A program made the translations under genes and the position numbers. A model generated the notes under the pieces. That model did no database searches. It was given only the letters and a program-made list of their open reading frames with translations, and was not told the origin of the DNA. Shown here piece after piece: positions 1 through 9,446 of a DNA stretch of 64,000 bases (positions are counted from its first letter, which is position 1; every line of letters starts with the position of its first letter). Source of the DNA: an uncultured Mycoplasmatota bacterium (GTDB taxonomy: Bacteria; Bacillota_I; Bacilli_A; RF39; UBA660); the NCBI GenBank assembly GCA_947649365.1, contig CANSRH010000002.1, positions 1 to 64,000 on the forward strand. Direction: 5' to 3'.

Positions 1-52
1 CAATAATAAGGAGTATTATGATATTCATTAGAGTTTTCTCTGATTTTCTCAT
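1..52 (-). CDS. 5' end of a truncated minus-strand gene (MRKSEKTLMNIIILLII...), leaves the window
   Basis: ATG at 52-50 on the minus strand preceded by AAAGGTGA SD-like sequence; hydrophobic N-terminus. Confidence 0.4.
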   Translation of the reverse strand, partial: MRKSEKTLMNIIILLII

Positions 53-233
53 AATGTCACCTTTCACTTCTAAAAGTAAAGGAGAATAGTACCTAAACTA
101 ACTAAATATTCCTGAATCAATTATATCAAACATTTGTTCTTGATACAACGATTTATTATAGATTTGATAAAAAAATGGCATAGTCACAAAACCATGCCAT
201 AATAGAAATTTATACGTGTTTATTCACTTAATT

Positions 234-779
234 CTAATCATTCTGATAATTATAAATACCATGAATTTTTTCTAAATTTTCTGTACTAATGGTAGAAAGA
301 TTCCAACTGCCCTCTTTCTTAACCACTTGAAAATCAATAGTATACTCTACTCTAGTATCCGTTTTCTTCATTTGTTCCAATTTATAAGCCAAAAATTTAC
401 TTATATCAGGATTTTTCTCTTCATTCAAAAATTCCTGCTGATGGGTATTTCTATACTCCTCTGCTTCTTTCTGCGCTTTATATAAATCATAAACAGAAAT
501 TTTAGCAGTTACAATCGCTTCTTCCCCATTGTATTTTTCTTCTACAATTTCATACGTCAAATCTTTATATTGTTTCTTCATTATTTCTTTATAACGTTCA
601 CTCTCTGCATCACTCAAATTGAGCGAAACCACCAAATCATCTAGTTCGCCGATCACTTCACCATGATGGTTATTATATTTAGCAAAATATTCCTTCAGCG
701 CATCACTTGCTTTATCCCTACTACAAGAACAACCAACAACCAACAATAAAGTAGTAAGTAAAACGATTAATTTCTTCAT
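234..779 (-). CDS. Putative lipoprotein (start MKKLIVLLTTLLLVVGCSCS)
   Basis: Lipobox-like LVVGC; the ORF-track start at 1040 is over-extended and overlaps trpS; internal Met at 779 preceded by GGAG. Confidence 0.75.
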   Translation of the reverse strand: MKKLIVLLTTLLLVVGCSCSRDKASDALKEYFAKYNNHHGEVIGELDDLVVSLNLSDAESERYKEIMKKQYKDLTYEIVEEKYNGEEAIVTAKISVYDLYKAQKEAEEYRNTHQQEFLNEEKNPDISKFLAYKLEQMKKTDTRVEYTIDFQVVKKEGSWNLSTISTENLEKIHGIYNYQND

Positions 780-864
780 TTTCTCTTCTCCTTTATTTCT
801 ATTCTTCACTAAACTTTGCAAAATTATACTTCTTATTATAAAATAAGAACGAGGTGATTTATTT

Positions 865-1848
865 ATGAAAAGATTATTAACAGGTTTAAAACCAAGTGGT
901 GAACTTACATTAGGAAGTTTAATTGGTGGAATAAGACAAAGTGTAAAATTACAAGAGGAATACGATTCGTTCATATTTGTTCCAGACTTGCACGCAATTA
1001 CAGTGCCACAAGACCCTATCCTTTTAAAAGAACGTATCAAAAAGAATGTAGCACTCTACCTTGCCTGCGGAATTGACCCAGAAAAAAATACCATCTATCT
1101 TCAATCGCAAAATGTTTACCATACCAATCTTTCATGGATTTTAGAATGTCATACCTATATGGGAGAAGCAAGTCGAATGACCCAGTACAAAGACAAAACA
1201 AAGAAAGGAGAAAATGTAAGTGTAGGACTATTTACTTACCCGATTCTAATGGCCGCAGATATTCTACTTTACGATGCAGATTTTATACCAGTTGGTATAG
1301 ACCAAAAGCAACATGTCGAACTTGCAAGAGACATAGCAACTCGGTTCAACAACAAATATGGAGAATCTTTCACTCTTCCAGAACCACTTATCCCTAAAAT
1401 TGGTGCCAAAATCATGGATTTACAAAATCCTACCAAAAAAATGAGCAAATCAGATGGAGACACCAAAGGTTCCATTCTTCTATTAGACAAAGAAGACGTC
1501 ATAAGAAAAAAAATCATGTCTGCTGTAACAGACAGTGAAAATAAAATCTATTATGATCAAGAAAACAAACCTGGAATTTCCAATTTACTTACCATTTACT
1601 CCTCTTTAAGCAACAAAACAATAAAAGAAGTAGAAGAACAATTTAAAGAATTCAACTACGGTTCTCTAAAAAAAGAAGTTGCTAACCTTGTAGTAGCAAC
1701 TCTAACAGAAATTCAAGAAAAATATGAGAGCATTATCAACTCAGACCGCATAGAAAAAATACTAGAAAAAGGAAAACAAAAAACTGAAAAACTTGCCAAA
1801 GAAAAATACGAAAGCATTTTAAAAAAAGTAGGTTTAGGAAACCTTTAA
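865..1848 (+). CDS. trpS: Tryptophan--tRNA ligase
   Basis: Class I aaRS: TGLKPSGELTLGSLIGG, VPDLHAIT, KMSKS motif (KKMSKSDGD). Confidence 0.95.
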   Translation: MKRLLTGLKPSGELTLGSLIGGIRQSVKLQEEYDSFIFVPDLHAITVPQDPILLKERIKKNVALYLACGIDPEKNTIYLQSQNVYHTNLSWILECHTYMGEASRMTQYKDKTKKGENVSVGLFTYPILMAADILLYDADFIPVGIDQKQHVELARDIATRFNNKYGESFTLPEPLIPKIGAKIMDLQNPTKKMSKSDGDTKGSILLLDKEDVIRKKIMSAVTDSENKIYYDQENKPGISNLLTIYSSLSNKTIKEVEEQFKEFNYGSLKKEVANLVVATLTEIQEKYESIINSDRIEKILEKGKQKTEKLAKEKYESILKKVGLGNL

Positions 1849-2489
1849 TTTACTTTATGATACGTTAACTTTATTAAATCATGAATACGAGAGAAATTAA
1901 CATCGTATTCTTTTTTTAAGGCATTTTTCATATCACGAACCATTAAAGAAATATCTTCACTTTCCTTATTAAACCATTCATAATACAAATACTTTAGCTT
2001 ACTCTTATTTTTTGCTTCAAACAATGTATCCACTTCACAATGGATCAGTTTTTTTATTTCCTCTACTTGACGAAGATCTTTTCTTTTTTTATACTTTTCC
2101 CCTTTTTCATACGTTAACTCTGTTTCACGCATAGTAAAAAGCATTTCTAACAAATTGGCTTCATCATTTAACATAAGTTTGCTCCGATTGATTACTTTTC
2201 CCGTAGTATCCAGTTCAAGAGCAAGCGTATTTTTTGCATCACTTAAAATAAAGGCATACGATAAAGTCTCATTCATGGATTTCACTATCGTTTTATTTTC
2301 AATTTGATTTAAAAACTCTTTAGGAAACGTAGTCTTGTATTTCAACTGATCAATTAAAGTTTTAGTAGAAACACGAAACAAGGGAATTTTTTTAACAAAT
2401 TCAATAGTATCTTCACTATCCCATTCATAAAACTCATACAACTCCTCTTCACTTCCGAAATTCAGTAAAACGTCGTAATAATAATACAT
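1845..2489 (-). CDS. Conserved hypothetical protein (possibly DUF3603-like)
   Basis: 214-aa ORF, MYYYYDVLLNF...EFYEW start; family assignment tentative. Confidence 0.6.
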   Translation of the reverse strand: MYYYYDVLLNFGSEEELYEFYEWDSEDTIEFVKKIPLFRVSTKTLIDQLKYKTTFPKEFLNQIENKTIVKSMNETLSYAFILSDAKNTLALELDTTGKVINRSKLMLNDEANLLEMLFTMRETELTYEKGEKYKKRKDLRQVEEIKKLIHCEVDTLFEAKNKSKLKYLYYEWFNKESEDISLMVRDMKNALKKEYDVNFSRIHDLIKLTYHKVN

Positions 2490-2679
2490 TGCCTCTCCGC
2501 CTTTCTATAGAAATAAATATAAAAATAAAACCCAAACCAAACAACCAACATTCTAATCTTGTACTAATAAATTGAACAAAATCCATAAAATTATACCCCA
2601 GTGTGAACAAATTGGTATAAAGAAGAAGAAACATAAACCCCACACTAGAAAGAAAAATACCAATAAAAATTCCTACCAT
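2449..2679 (-). CDS. Small two-TM membrane protein
   Basis: 76-aa ORF with two hydrophobic segments, overlaps the next gene. Confidence 0.5.
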   Translation of the reverse strand: MVGIFIGIFLSSVGFMFLLLYTNLFTLGYNFMDFVQFISTRLECWLFGLGFIFIFISIERRRGNVLLLRRFTEFRK

Positions 2680-2748
2680 AAAAACTCCTTCACTAACATT
2701 TTATTTCTTATTTTCAAAAATTATTATATAATAAATTAGGTGATAAAA

Positions 2749-3558
2749 TTGAAATACATAATTTATATTCTTTTAGGAATCTTACAAGGATTTACAGAAC
2801 CTCTTCCTATTTCTTCAAGTGGCCACTTATTTTTATTCAAAAATATCTTTAACACAAACATGGGACAAGATTTAAATTTTGAAATATTTGTAAACTTTGG
2901 ATCGTTTCTAGCCATTTTATTAATCTTTTGGAAAGACATCGTAAAACTAATCACTTCCTTTTTTTATTACATATTTAATAAGAAAAAAAGAGAAAAAACA
3001 AAAAATGATTTCAAATATTGCATGTTAATTTTAATAGGAAGTATTCCAGTAGGAATAATGGGTGCCTTATTTAAAGATAAAATTGAAACTGCCCTAACGA
3101 TTAAACTTTTAGGTGTTGCTTTCCTAATTACTGCCATTTCCTTATTCCTAGTAAAAAACTCCAAAGGAACCAAAGAAGACAAAGACATAACTTACAAAGA
3201 TGCTATTATAATCGGACTACTACAAATGGTAGCTTTATGTCCTGGAATCAGTCGCAGTGGGACTGTTTTAGTAGGATGTTTACTTTGCAAACTAAAAAGA
3301 GAAGCTGCCTTAAAATATACCTTTATGTTATATTTCCCTGTTAGCATAGCATCGATGGGTCTTGGTATACTTGACTTTATAGAAACACCAGCAAGTATGA
3401 GTTTACTTCCTTCCTATCTTTTAGGAATGATAGCAGCTGGAATAGTGACTTTCTTCTCATACAAATGGTTAAGTAACTTAGTTAAAAAAGGAAAACTTTG
3501 GAAATTCTCTATTTATTGTGTATCATTAGCCCTATTCATTTTTATTTACTTCAGATAA
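2749..3558 (+). CDS. uppP: Undecaprenyl-diphosphatase (UppP/BacA)
   Basis: LGILQGFTEPLPISSSGH and CPGISRSGT motifs; SD AGGTGAT at 2738 suggests a TTG start at 2749. Confidence 0.92.
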   Translation: MKYIIYILLGILQGFTEPLPISSSGHLFLFKNIFNTNMGQDLNFEIFVNFGSFLAILLIFWKDIVKLITSFFYYIFNKKKREKTKNDFKYCMLILIGSIPVGIMGALFKDKIETALTIKLLGVAFLITAISLFLVKNSKGTKEDKDITYKDAIIIGLLQMVALCPGISRSGTVLVGCLLCKLKREAALKYTFMLYFPVSIASMGLGILDFIETPASMSLLPSYLLGMIAAGIVTFFSYKWLSNLVKKGKLWKFSIYCVSLALFIFIYFR

Positions 3559-3560
3559 AA

Positions 3561-3607
3561 CAAAAAGAAATCAAATGCATTGCATACGATTTCTTTTTGT
3601 TTTTTTA
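3561..3607 (+). terminator. Intrinsic terminator downstream of uppP
   Basis: AAAAAGAAATC ... GATTTCTTTTTGTTTTTTT. Confidence 0.7.
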
Positions 3608-3851
3608 TTAAAAAAAGTATAGTATATTTTCAATCAACTTTTATAAGTTTTTAAATGTTATTATATCTTTATTTTATGAGGGTTTACGACATTTTTATTT
3701 TTTGAATATATTCACATATATTTTTATAATTTCTTATATTTTAGCTTTCAATAGTAGTAAATTGGTAGTAAAATTAGAAATTTTTTATGTACTAATTTTA
3801 AATATTAAAAAATACCATACAATGTCATAGTAACGAAGTATATTCTTATAG

Positions 3852-3917
3852 GCGAGACTAGTGGCGTTAGCCACTAAAGTCTTCGACATAATAAGGTATA
3901 GTATTACCCTTATTATG
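3852..3917. other. Two adjacent stem-loops in an intergenic region (candidate structured RNA)
   Basis: AGTGGC-GTTA-GCCACT (3860-3875) with outer CGAGACT/AGTCTTCG pairing; CATAATAAGG(3887-3896)/CCTTATTATG(3908-3917). Confidence 0.5.
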
Positions 3918-4014
3918 TAGCATGAAGCATGAAGCATGTAGCAAATTCCCATATATTTTTTACAAAACTTGTAGCAACTAAAGTTTCTGTAATAATAAGA
4001 CGAGTATGGTAAGT

Positions 4015-4236
4015 TTAAATATGTTCACAAGGAGTATATTCGTCTGCTATCATAGATTTATATAAATCTATTTGTCTATTATATAAATCTTGTCTTTGTT
4101 TTTCTAATTCATTATATTCTCTTTTTCCTTCCCCTAAAAATTCTTTGTCTGCTATCATAGATTTATATAACCCTATTTGTCTATTATATAAATCTTGTCT
4201 TTGTTTTTCTAATTCATTATATTCGTCTTTAAACAT
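4015..4236 (-). CDS. Small protein with a tandem 35-residue repeat (EYNELEKQRQDLYNRQI[GD]LYKSMIAD)
   Basis: Near-identical 105-bp direct repeat units starting at 4043 and 4148. Confidence 0.5.
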   Translation of the reverse strand: MFKDEYNELEKQRQDLYNRQIGLYKSMIADKEFLGEGKREYNELEKQRQDLYNRQIDLYKSMIADEYTPCEHI

Positions 4237-4603
4237 ACTCATACAATTCTTCCTTTCGCAGTATATTATATATATTTTATGAAATTTATACAATAATATT
4301 TTTTTATACAGAAGCAGTCTGCTAAAGTGCAAGTTACTTCCGCACTGTTTAATCCTCATTGTTGGAACGACTAGGTAGTTTAATATATAATTTTAAATTT
4401 TCCATTTATTTAAATAATTAAGAACTATATTAAAAAAGTCTGATAAATCAATTACCTTTGAAAAGTAGTAAATTAATAGTAAAATCACTTTAAATTTTTT
4501 TCGCATACGCCTATAAGTAAAGGTTTTTATTAGAAATTACAATTTTTTACTTAAAAAACGATTAAAATTCTTTCTTTAAATTTAGAATTTTTCTTATCAA
4601 TTT

Positions 4604-5522
4604 TTATCTACACAATTCTTGATAGATTCCTTCTATTTCATGAGTAGATTGATCAAATTGGCGAATCTGTCGACAAATATTATTATCAATTTGACTGATT
4701 CTAGAAGAGGAAATTGAATATTGTTGCTCTATTTCTTCTCTTTTCATTTCGCGTATTCTATAATCCCACACCACCATTTTATTTCTTTGAGAAGGAAAAG
4801 GTAATTCTTTATATATAGTTTTAAATTGTTCACTTAACACTTGATTTTCTATAAAATCCAAATTTGTCTCTATTTGACAAACAGTTTCTCCTGGATTTTT
4901 AAAATTATAGGAAACAAAAAAGACTTGATAAAATACATAAGGTAAAATAACTGACAATTGTTCCTCTAAATTACAATCATTTTCAAAAAAGAAACCAGAA
5001 TCTTCTAAATAACAATAAATATCATCAAAAAGAATATGTAAATGACCATCGATAGATTTCTCATAACTAGAGTTTTTCTTATACCGGAAAATAATATATT
5101 TCTTTAATAAATCAAAAAATGTATCTTTACTCATTTTAAAAATATCTTGATAAGAAATCTTGGGTAATAACATTTCTTCTAATTGTTTAAAAAAAGAAGA
5201 TTCTAAAAAAAAATTCACATTGTGAAACAGTTAAAACTTTTTTATTCAATACATTCTTTATCCATAATTCACAACTAGTTTGAATAATATCTTCCATTGC
5301 TATCTCTCCTGAGGGAATATAAAAAGAAAAAAAAGTTAGCAACTGACGATACACAAAATGTAGTGTTCCTATTAATAAAATATCTCGTAAATATTTTCTT
5401 TTTCCTTCATTCTCCTCTGCTATATATTTTTTAAACAAATACTTTGCTTCACTTAATTTTAATTCTTTAACTGGTTGTAAAGATGTATACCAATTATTTA
5501 TAATTGTTAAATTTTCTCTCAT
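4604..5522 (-). pseudogene. Divergent sigma-70-like protein split in two frames (5522-5187 region-2-like; 5218-4604 region-4-like)
   Basis: First ORF LKLSEAKYLFKKYIAEENEGKRKYLRDILLIGTLHFVYRQ..EDIIQTSCELWIKNV resembles sigma region 2; second ORF ends with an HTH-like EEIEQQYSISSSRISQIDNNICRQI; frames meet at a 9-nt homopolymer (5205-5213). Confidence 0.5.
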
Positions 5523-5687
5523 TAAAAACCTGCCCCTTTAACAGCCAATTATCCTACACTAGAAATCTTGAAATGTCAATTTATTTCCAAATAAAAAAGT
5601 AGGTAACTTTTTTTGCTGCTTACTCTCCTATTCTTATCTTATTTTTCAATATTTTCTCTATTAAAATCCATACAACTACCCAATGTT

Positions 5688-6224
5688 TTACCTATAGTCT
5701 TCTTTAAATATAGAATAAATATATAAATCATTAATTTCATTATTCATTTTATTTCTATATCTATTTTTTAAAACTGCTTCTTTTGACATATTACACTTCT
5801 CTGCAACTCTTCGACTCGCTTTATTTTTACTAGGAATAATTGCTTCCACAATAGAAAAATCACAATCCACAAAAAAATAATGAATGATACTTTGTAATGC
5901 TTCAGTCACATAACCTTTATTAAAATATTTTGAACTAATACTATAGCCAACTTCTATACATTTATATTTATAAGAAGTTTCTCCATTAATTATTCCTATA
6001 ACTTGATGATTTTCTTTTAATTCAATACACCATGAATATCCATCTTTTTCATATTTTTTTAAAATGAAATCTATCATTTTCTTAGTTTGGTCTTTTGTTT
6101 TATGACAAGGAAAAGTTAAATATTCATTAGTTATTTTATCGGTTGCCCAATTTTCATGTATTTCTTCTAAATCATTCATAGTTATTTTTCGTAATACCAA
6201 TCTTTTAGTTTGTAAATCTTTCAT
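5688..6224 (-). CDS. GNAT family N-acetyltransferase (RimJ/RimL-like)
   Basis: TKRLVLRKITMNDLEEI..., IGIINGE..., EVGYSISSKYFNKGYVTEAL, NKASRRVAEK. Confidence 0.9.
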   Translation of the reverse strand: MKDLQTKRLVLRKITMNDLEEIHENWATDKITNEYLTFPCHKTKDQTKKMIDFILKKYEKDGYSWCIELKENHQVIGIINGETSYKYKCIEVGYSISSKYFNKGYVTEALQSIIHYFFVDCDFSIVEAIIPSKNKASRRVAEKCNMSKEAVLKNRYRNKMNNEINDLYIYSIFKEDYR

Positions 6225-6256
6225 AAAAAACTATCTCCTAATTCTGAATCAAAAAG

Positions 6257-7354
6257 TCAACTTCCTACAAGTTCCTTACTCTCATTTTCTTCTAATTCTT
6301 TCACATCTACCCGATTAATGGAATCAAAACGTTTGGTAATTTTTTCAGTAGTAATATGAATATCACGAACATCTTTCGTCACAGTATCGATACTTCTTGA
6401 CAATTTATCCCAACGTTCACGATAACGAGAAAACTCAAATGACAACCGATTCAGTTCCTCATGAATCACTTTTGCATATTTATCACGTTCCATATTTTTT
6501 AATACCATCCCAATAGTCGTAAGAGTACTCATTAAAGTCGTCGGACTAGTAATCCACACCTTTTTACTATATGCCTCTTCTAATAGCTCTGAATGATAGG
6601 CATTTAACTCTGCGAAAATAGCCTCTGCTGGCAAAAATAAAATCGCTTCTCCAGACGTTTCACCAGGTACGATATATTTCGAACGAATGGCCTCAATATG
6701 TTTTTTAACATCCAATTTAAACTGTTTCGTAGCAGCATCTCTTTCATTTTTTGATAATGTTCGATCCGTCATTTTTTGATAATTTTCCAAAGGAAATTTC
6801 GAATCAATACAAATAGTTCCTAAAGGACTTGGAGCATACAAAATAGCATCTGCAATAAATCCATTGGAAAGTTTATGTTGCACCTCATAAATACCACTTG
6901 CATTTTCACCAAAAACACTATTTAAAATATAATTCAAATTCACTTCTCCAAAAATACCTCTAGTTTTCTTATCGGTAAGAACACTTTGCAAAGAAACAAT
7001 TTCAGAAGACAATCCATCAATTTTTTTCTGTGCTTCATCAATTCGTGACAATCTCTCCAAAATATTTTGAAAGGTTCGATTGGATTTTTGAAAATTATCT
7101 TCCAAACGTTCATTGACTTTATCATTCAAATAATTAATCTTATTTAAAATTTGTTCATTCAAATGATCGAAATCCTGACGCAAACTCTTTGCAAACTCTA
7201 CCTTAAACTCTCCCATTTCTTTTGTCAAATTCGTTTCAAAGCGCCCAAGCCGTTCCGTCATCTCTTGCGTTTCTTTCGTATCAGTTCTCCGCAATAACAA
7301 AACAAGTAATAAAACCAATACTCCTAATAACAATCCCACAATTAAATAATCCAT
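6257..7354 (-). CDS. rmuC: DNA recombination protein RmuC
   Basis: N-terminal TM, coiled coil, conserved KTRGIFGEVNLNYIL ... DSKFPLENY ... LFLPAEAIFAE ... SPTTLM. Confidence 0.92.
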   Translation of the reverse strand: MDYLIVGLLLGVLVLLLVLLLRRTDTKETQEMTERLGRFETNLTKEMGEFKVEFAKSLRQDFDHLNEQILNKINYLNDKVNERLEDNFQKSNRTFQNILERLSRIDEAQKKIDGLSSEIVSLQSVLTDKKTRGIFGEVNLNYILNSVFGENASGIYEVQHKLSNGFIADAILYAPSPLGTICIDSKFPLENYQKMTDRTLSKNERDAATKQFKLDVKKHIEAIRSKYIVPGETSGEAILFLPAEAIFAELNAYHSELLEEAYSKKVWITSPTTLMSTLTTIGMVLKNMERDKYAKVIHEELNRLSFEFSRYRERWDKLSRSIDTVTKDVRDIHITTEKITKRFDSINRVDVKELEENESKELVGS

Positions 7355-7366
7355 ACAATCCTCCAA

Positions 7367-7960
7367 CTACGACTCGATTCGAAACTTTTTACATATCACT
7401 TTACTGGAAAGATAAGCAAGCAACACCAATAAAACAACTTTAAAAAGTGCCCGAGGATTGGTAAGACTCTGTAATAAACTTGTTCCTACAAATCCCCAAA
7501 ACAAAACTAGAAAAATCTTTCCGATCAATAAAGCAAGAAAAAATTTTTTAAAAGACATTTTTGATAATCCAGCAGCAATATTTACAAAAAATGCTGGAGT
7601 AAAAGGCACTGCAATAATAGAAGCAAGTTGCTCTACTTTGACTTTATTTATAATTTGCATCACCTTTTTCAATCGTCTTCCATCCTTTATTTTATGATCA
7701 AACCAATGTTTCAATTTATAACGACAAAGAAAAAAAGACAAGACACAACCTAAAATAGTAAATACCCAAGACACCAAAAAACCAACAATGGGACCGAAAA
7801 CCAAAAAATTAATGGTAATAAAAACAAACAAAGGAAGTATAGGAACTATCGACTCAATCAAAATAAGAAAACATCCTAAAATTGGCCCATAAATTCCTAT
7901 ACTTAACAAAAATTGATTAATCCATGTATCTATAGTTGAAAGTAGTGTTCCCATATCCAT
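7367..7960 (-). CDS. TVP38/TMEM64 (VTT domain) membrane protein
   Basis: Multi-TM; ESIVPILPLFVFI..., FTPAFFVNIAAGLSKMSFKKFF. Confidence 0.8.
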   Translation of the reverse strand: MDMGTLLSTIDTWINQFLLSIGIYGPILGCFLILIESIVPILPLFVFITINFLVFGPIVGFLVSWVFTILGCVLSFFLCRYKLKHWFDHKIKDGRRLKKVMQIINKVKVEQLASIIAVPFTPAFFVNIAAGLSKMSFKKFFLALLIGKIFLVLFWGFVGTSLLQSLTNPRALFKVVLLVLLAYLSSKVICKKFRIES

Positions 7961-8010
7961 CACATTCTTATTATAACACAAGGAATCTTTATTATTTTAG
8001 CAATCTTTGG

Positions 8011-8970
8011 TTATTTTACATCCTTCATTCTATATTCTCTATTTAACTTTCGTAACATTTCCCTCTTTTCCATCGATTCTTCTTGTGTAGGCATAGTATC
8101 GATTAGACCATGCATCAAAAGCCACAAATCATCCAAAATACGAGATTTTTCTAAAGCATAGATTAAATCCAAATCTCTTATCTCAATAAACGTACCATTT
8201 TTACACAAAATATACAAAGCCTTTGTTTCCAATTTAAACGTTTCTTCTTCAAATTCTTTTGATGGAATATTATTATAACTAGGAAGATAAAAATAATAAG
8301 GAGAAGATTCTAAATTGCTATTAATAAGCAAACGAATCAAATAACAAATTCCTTTTAAATCCTCTGTTTCAATCTTCCTTCCAGACTTTTGATAATAATA
8401 ACTAAATTGTTTTTCTATTCTTAAATGATGATTTTGAAATTCTTCATTGTCTCGCACATAATAAACCGAACTCAAATCATTCTCCGTTGGATAAAACACC
8501 ATCCGTTTTACCATTTGATTTTGAATAGGAACAATTCCATATTGATAAAAATCATTGGATTTTTTCTGTTGAATAATTTGTTTCATTTCATCATAAGCAA
8601 ACAAAGTCTCGGAAGAATAATACAAATTTAATTTCATTCCCCGTCGATTTCTTAAACAAATTCCCATATACCAAATGCTATTTGCACTAAATCTTTTTAT
8701 TTCATCTTTACAAGAAACCAACTGATTATCTATAAAAAAATCTTTAATAACTTGATTATACAAAGCCTTTGTATTAAGAAAATCTTTACGTTTCAAAGGA
8801 ACTTCTCTTTCTACACCCTCATCGGATAGTACAAAACGATAATAAAAATAAAGTTCACTCTCCGTTGATTTTAAATTATTAATACTCTGACTTACAAATA
8901 TTGTTATCTCATCTGGAATACGTTTTACAATTTCTTGACGTATTTCAGTTAATTTCTTAAATGCATACAA
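8011..8970 (-). CDS. Hypothetical protein
   Basis: 319-aa ORF, no recognised motif. Confidence 0.6.
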   Translation of the reverse strand: MYAFKKLTEIRQEIVKRIPDEITIFVSQSINNLKSTESELYFYYRFVLSDEGVEREVPLKRKDFLNTKALYNQVIKDFFIDNQLVSCKDEIKRFSANSIWYMGICLRNRRGMKLNLYYSSETLFAYDEMKQIIQQKKSNDFYQYGIVPIQNQMVKRMVFYPTENDLSSVYYVRDNEEFQNHHLRIEKQFSYYYQKSGRKIETEDLKGICYLIRLLINSNLESSPYYFYLPSYNNIPSKEFEEETFKLETKALYILCKNGTFIEIRDLDLIYALEKSRILDDLWLLMHGLIDTMPTQEESMEKREMLRKLNREYRMKDVK

Positions 8971-9053
8971 AATAAAAAACCTCCCTTATCATTTACCATA
9001 AATTTATACTAATATTTTTTTATGCAAATGTCAAATAGGAAGTTTTTCCATTT

Positions 9054-9425
9054 TTATTTTTCAGTATTACGCAAAACTTGTGTCACATCATAACCATAAA
9101 ATTCCAGTATACTAACCACCTTACGACTGTGTATCCCTTTTGTACAAATAATATAATATTTACTATTTTTATTTAAAAATTCTTTATAATGCAAAAGCAA
9201 TTTTTCATAAGGAATATTAATACTTCCAGGAACCATTTTTTCTTTATAAGTCATCTCATCAGAAACATCGATTAGTGTTCCCATGGATGGATTATATACA
9301 TTTAAATCTATTCTTTTCATATATTTCACCACTATAATATATGAAAAAAATAAAAAAAGAAAAAGGCAGTAAGCCTCTAACAACAGATAATAAAAAACTC
9401 GTTTCTTATATAAAACGAGATTCAT
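9054..9425 (-). CDS. Membrane-anchored rhodanese-like domain protein
   Basis: N-terminal TM, LIDVSDEMTYKEKMVPGSINIPY, active-site-like ICTKGIHSRK. Confidence 0.8.
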   Translation of the reverse strand: MNLVLYKKRVFYYLLLEAYCLFLFLFFSYIIVVKYMKRIDLNVYNPSMGTLIDVSDEMTYKEKMVPGSINIPYEKLLLHYKEFLNKNSKYYIICTKGIHSRKVVSILEFYGYDVTQVLRNTEK

Positions 9426-9446
9426 ATCAATAGTTACTAGATGAAA

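Noticed and set aside
234-1040. Full 268-aa ORF start as given
   Set aside because: The extra N-terminus overlaps trpS on the opposite strand; the lipoprotein signal begins at the internal Met at 779.
4043-4250. Direct repeats considered as CRISPR or transposon ends
   Set aside because: Only two in-frame 105-bp units within one ORF; explained by internal gene duplication.
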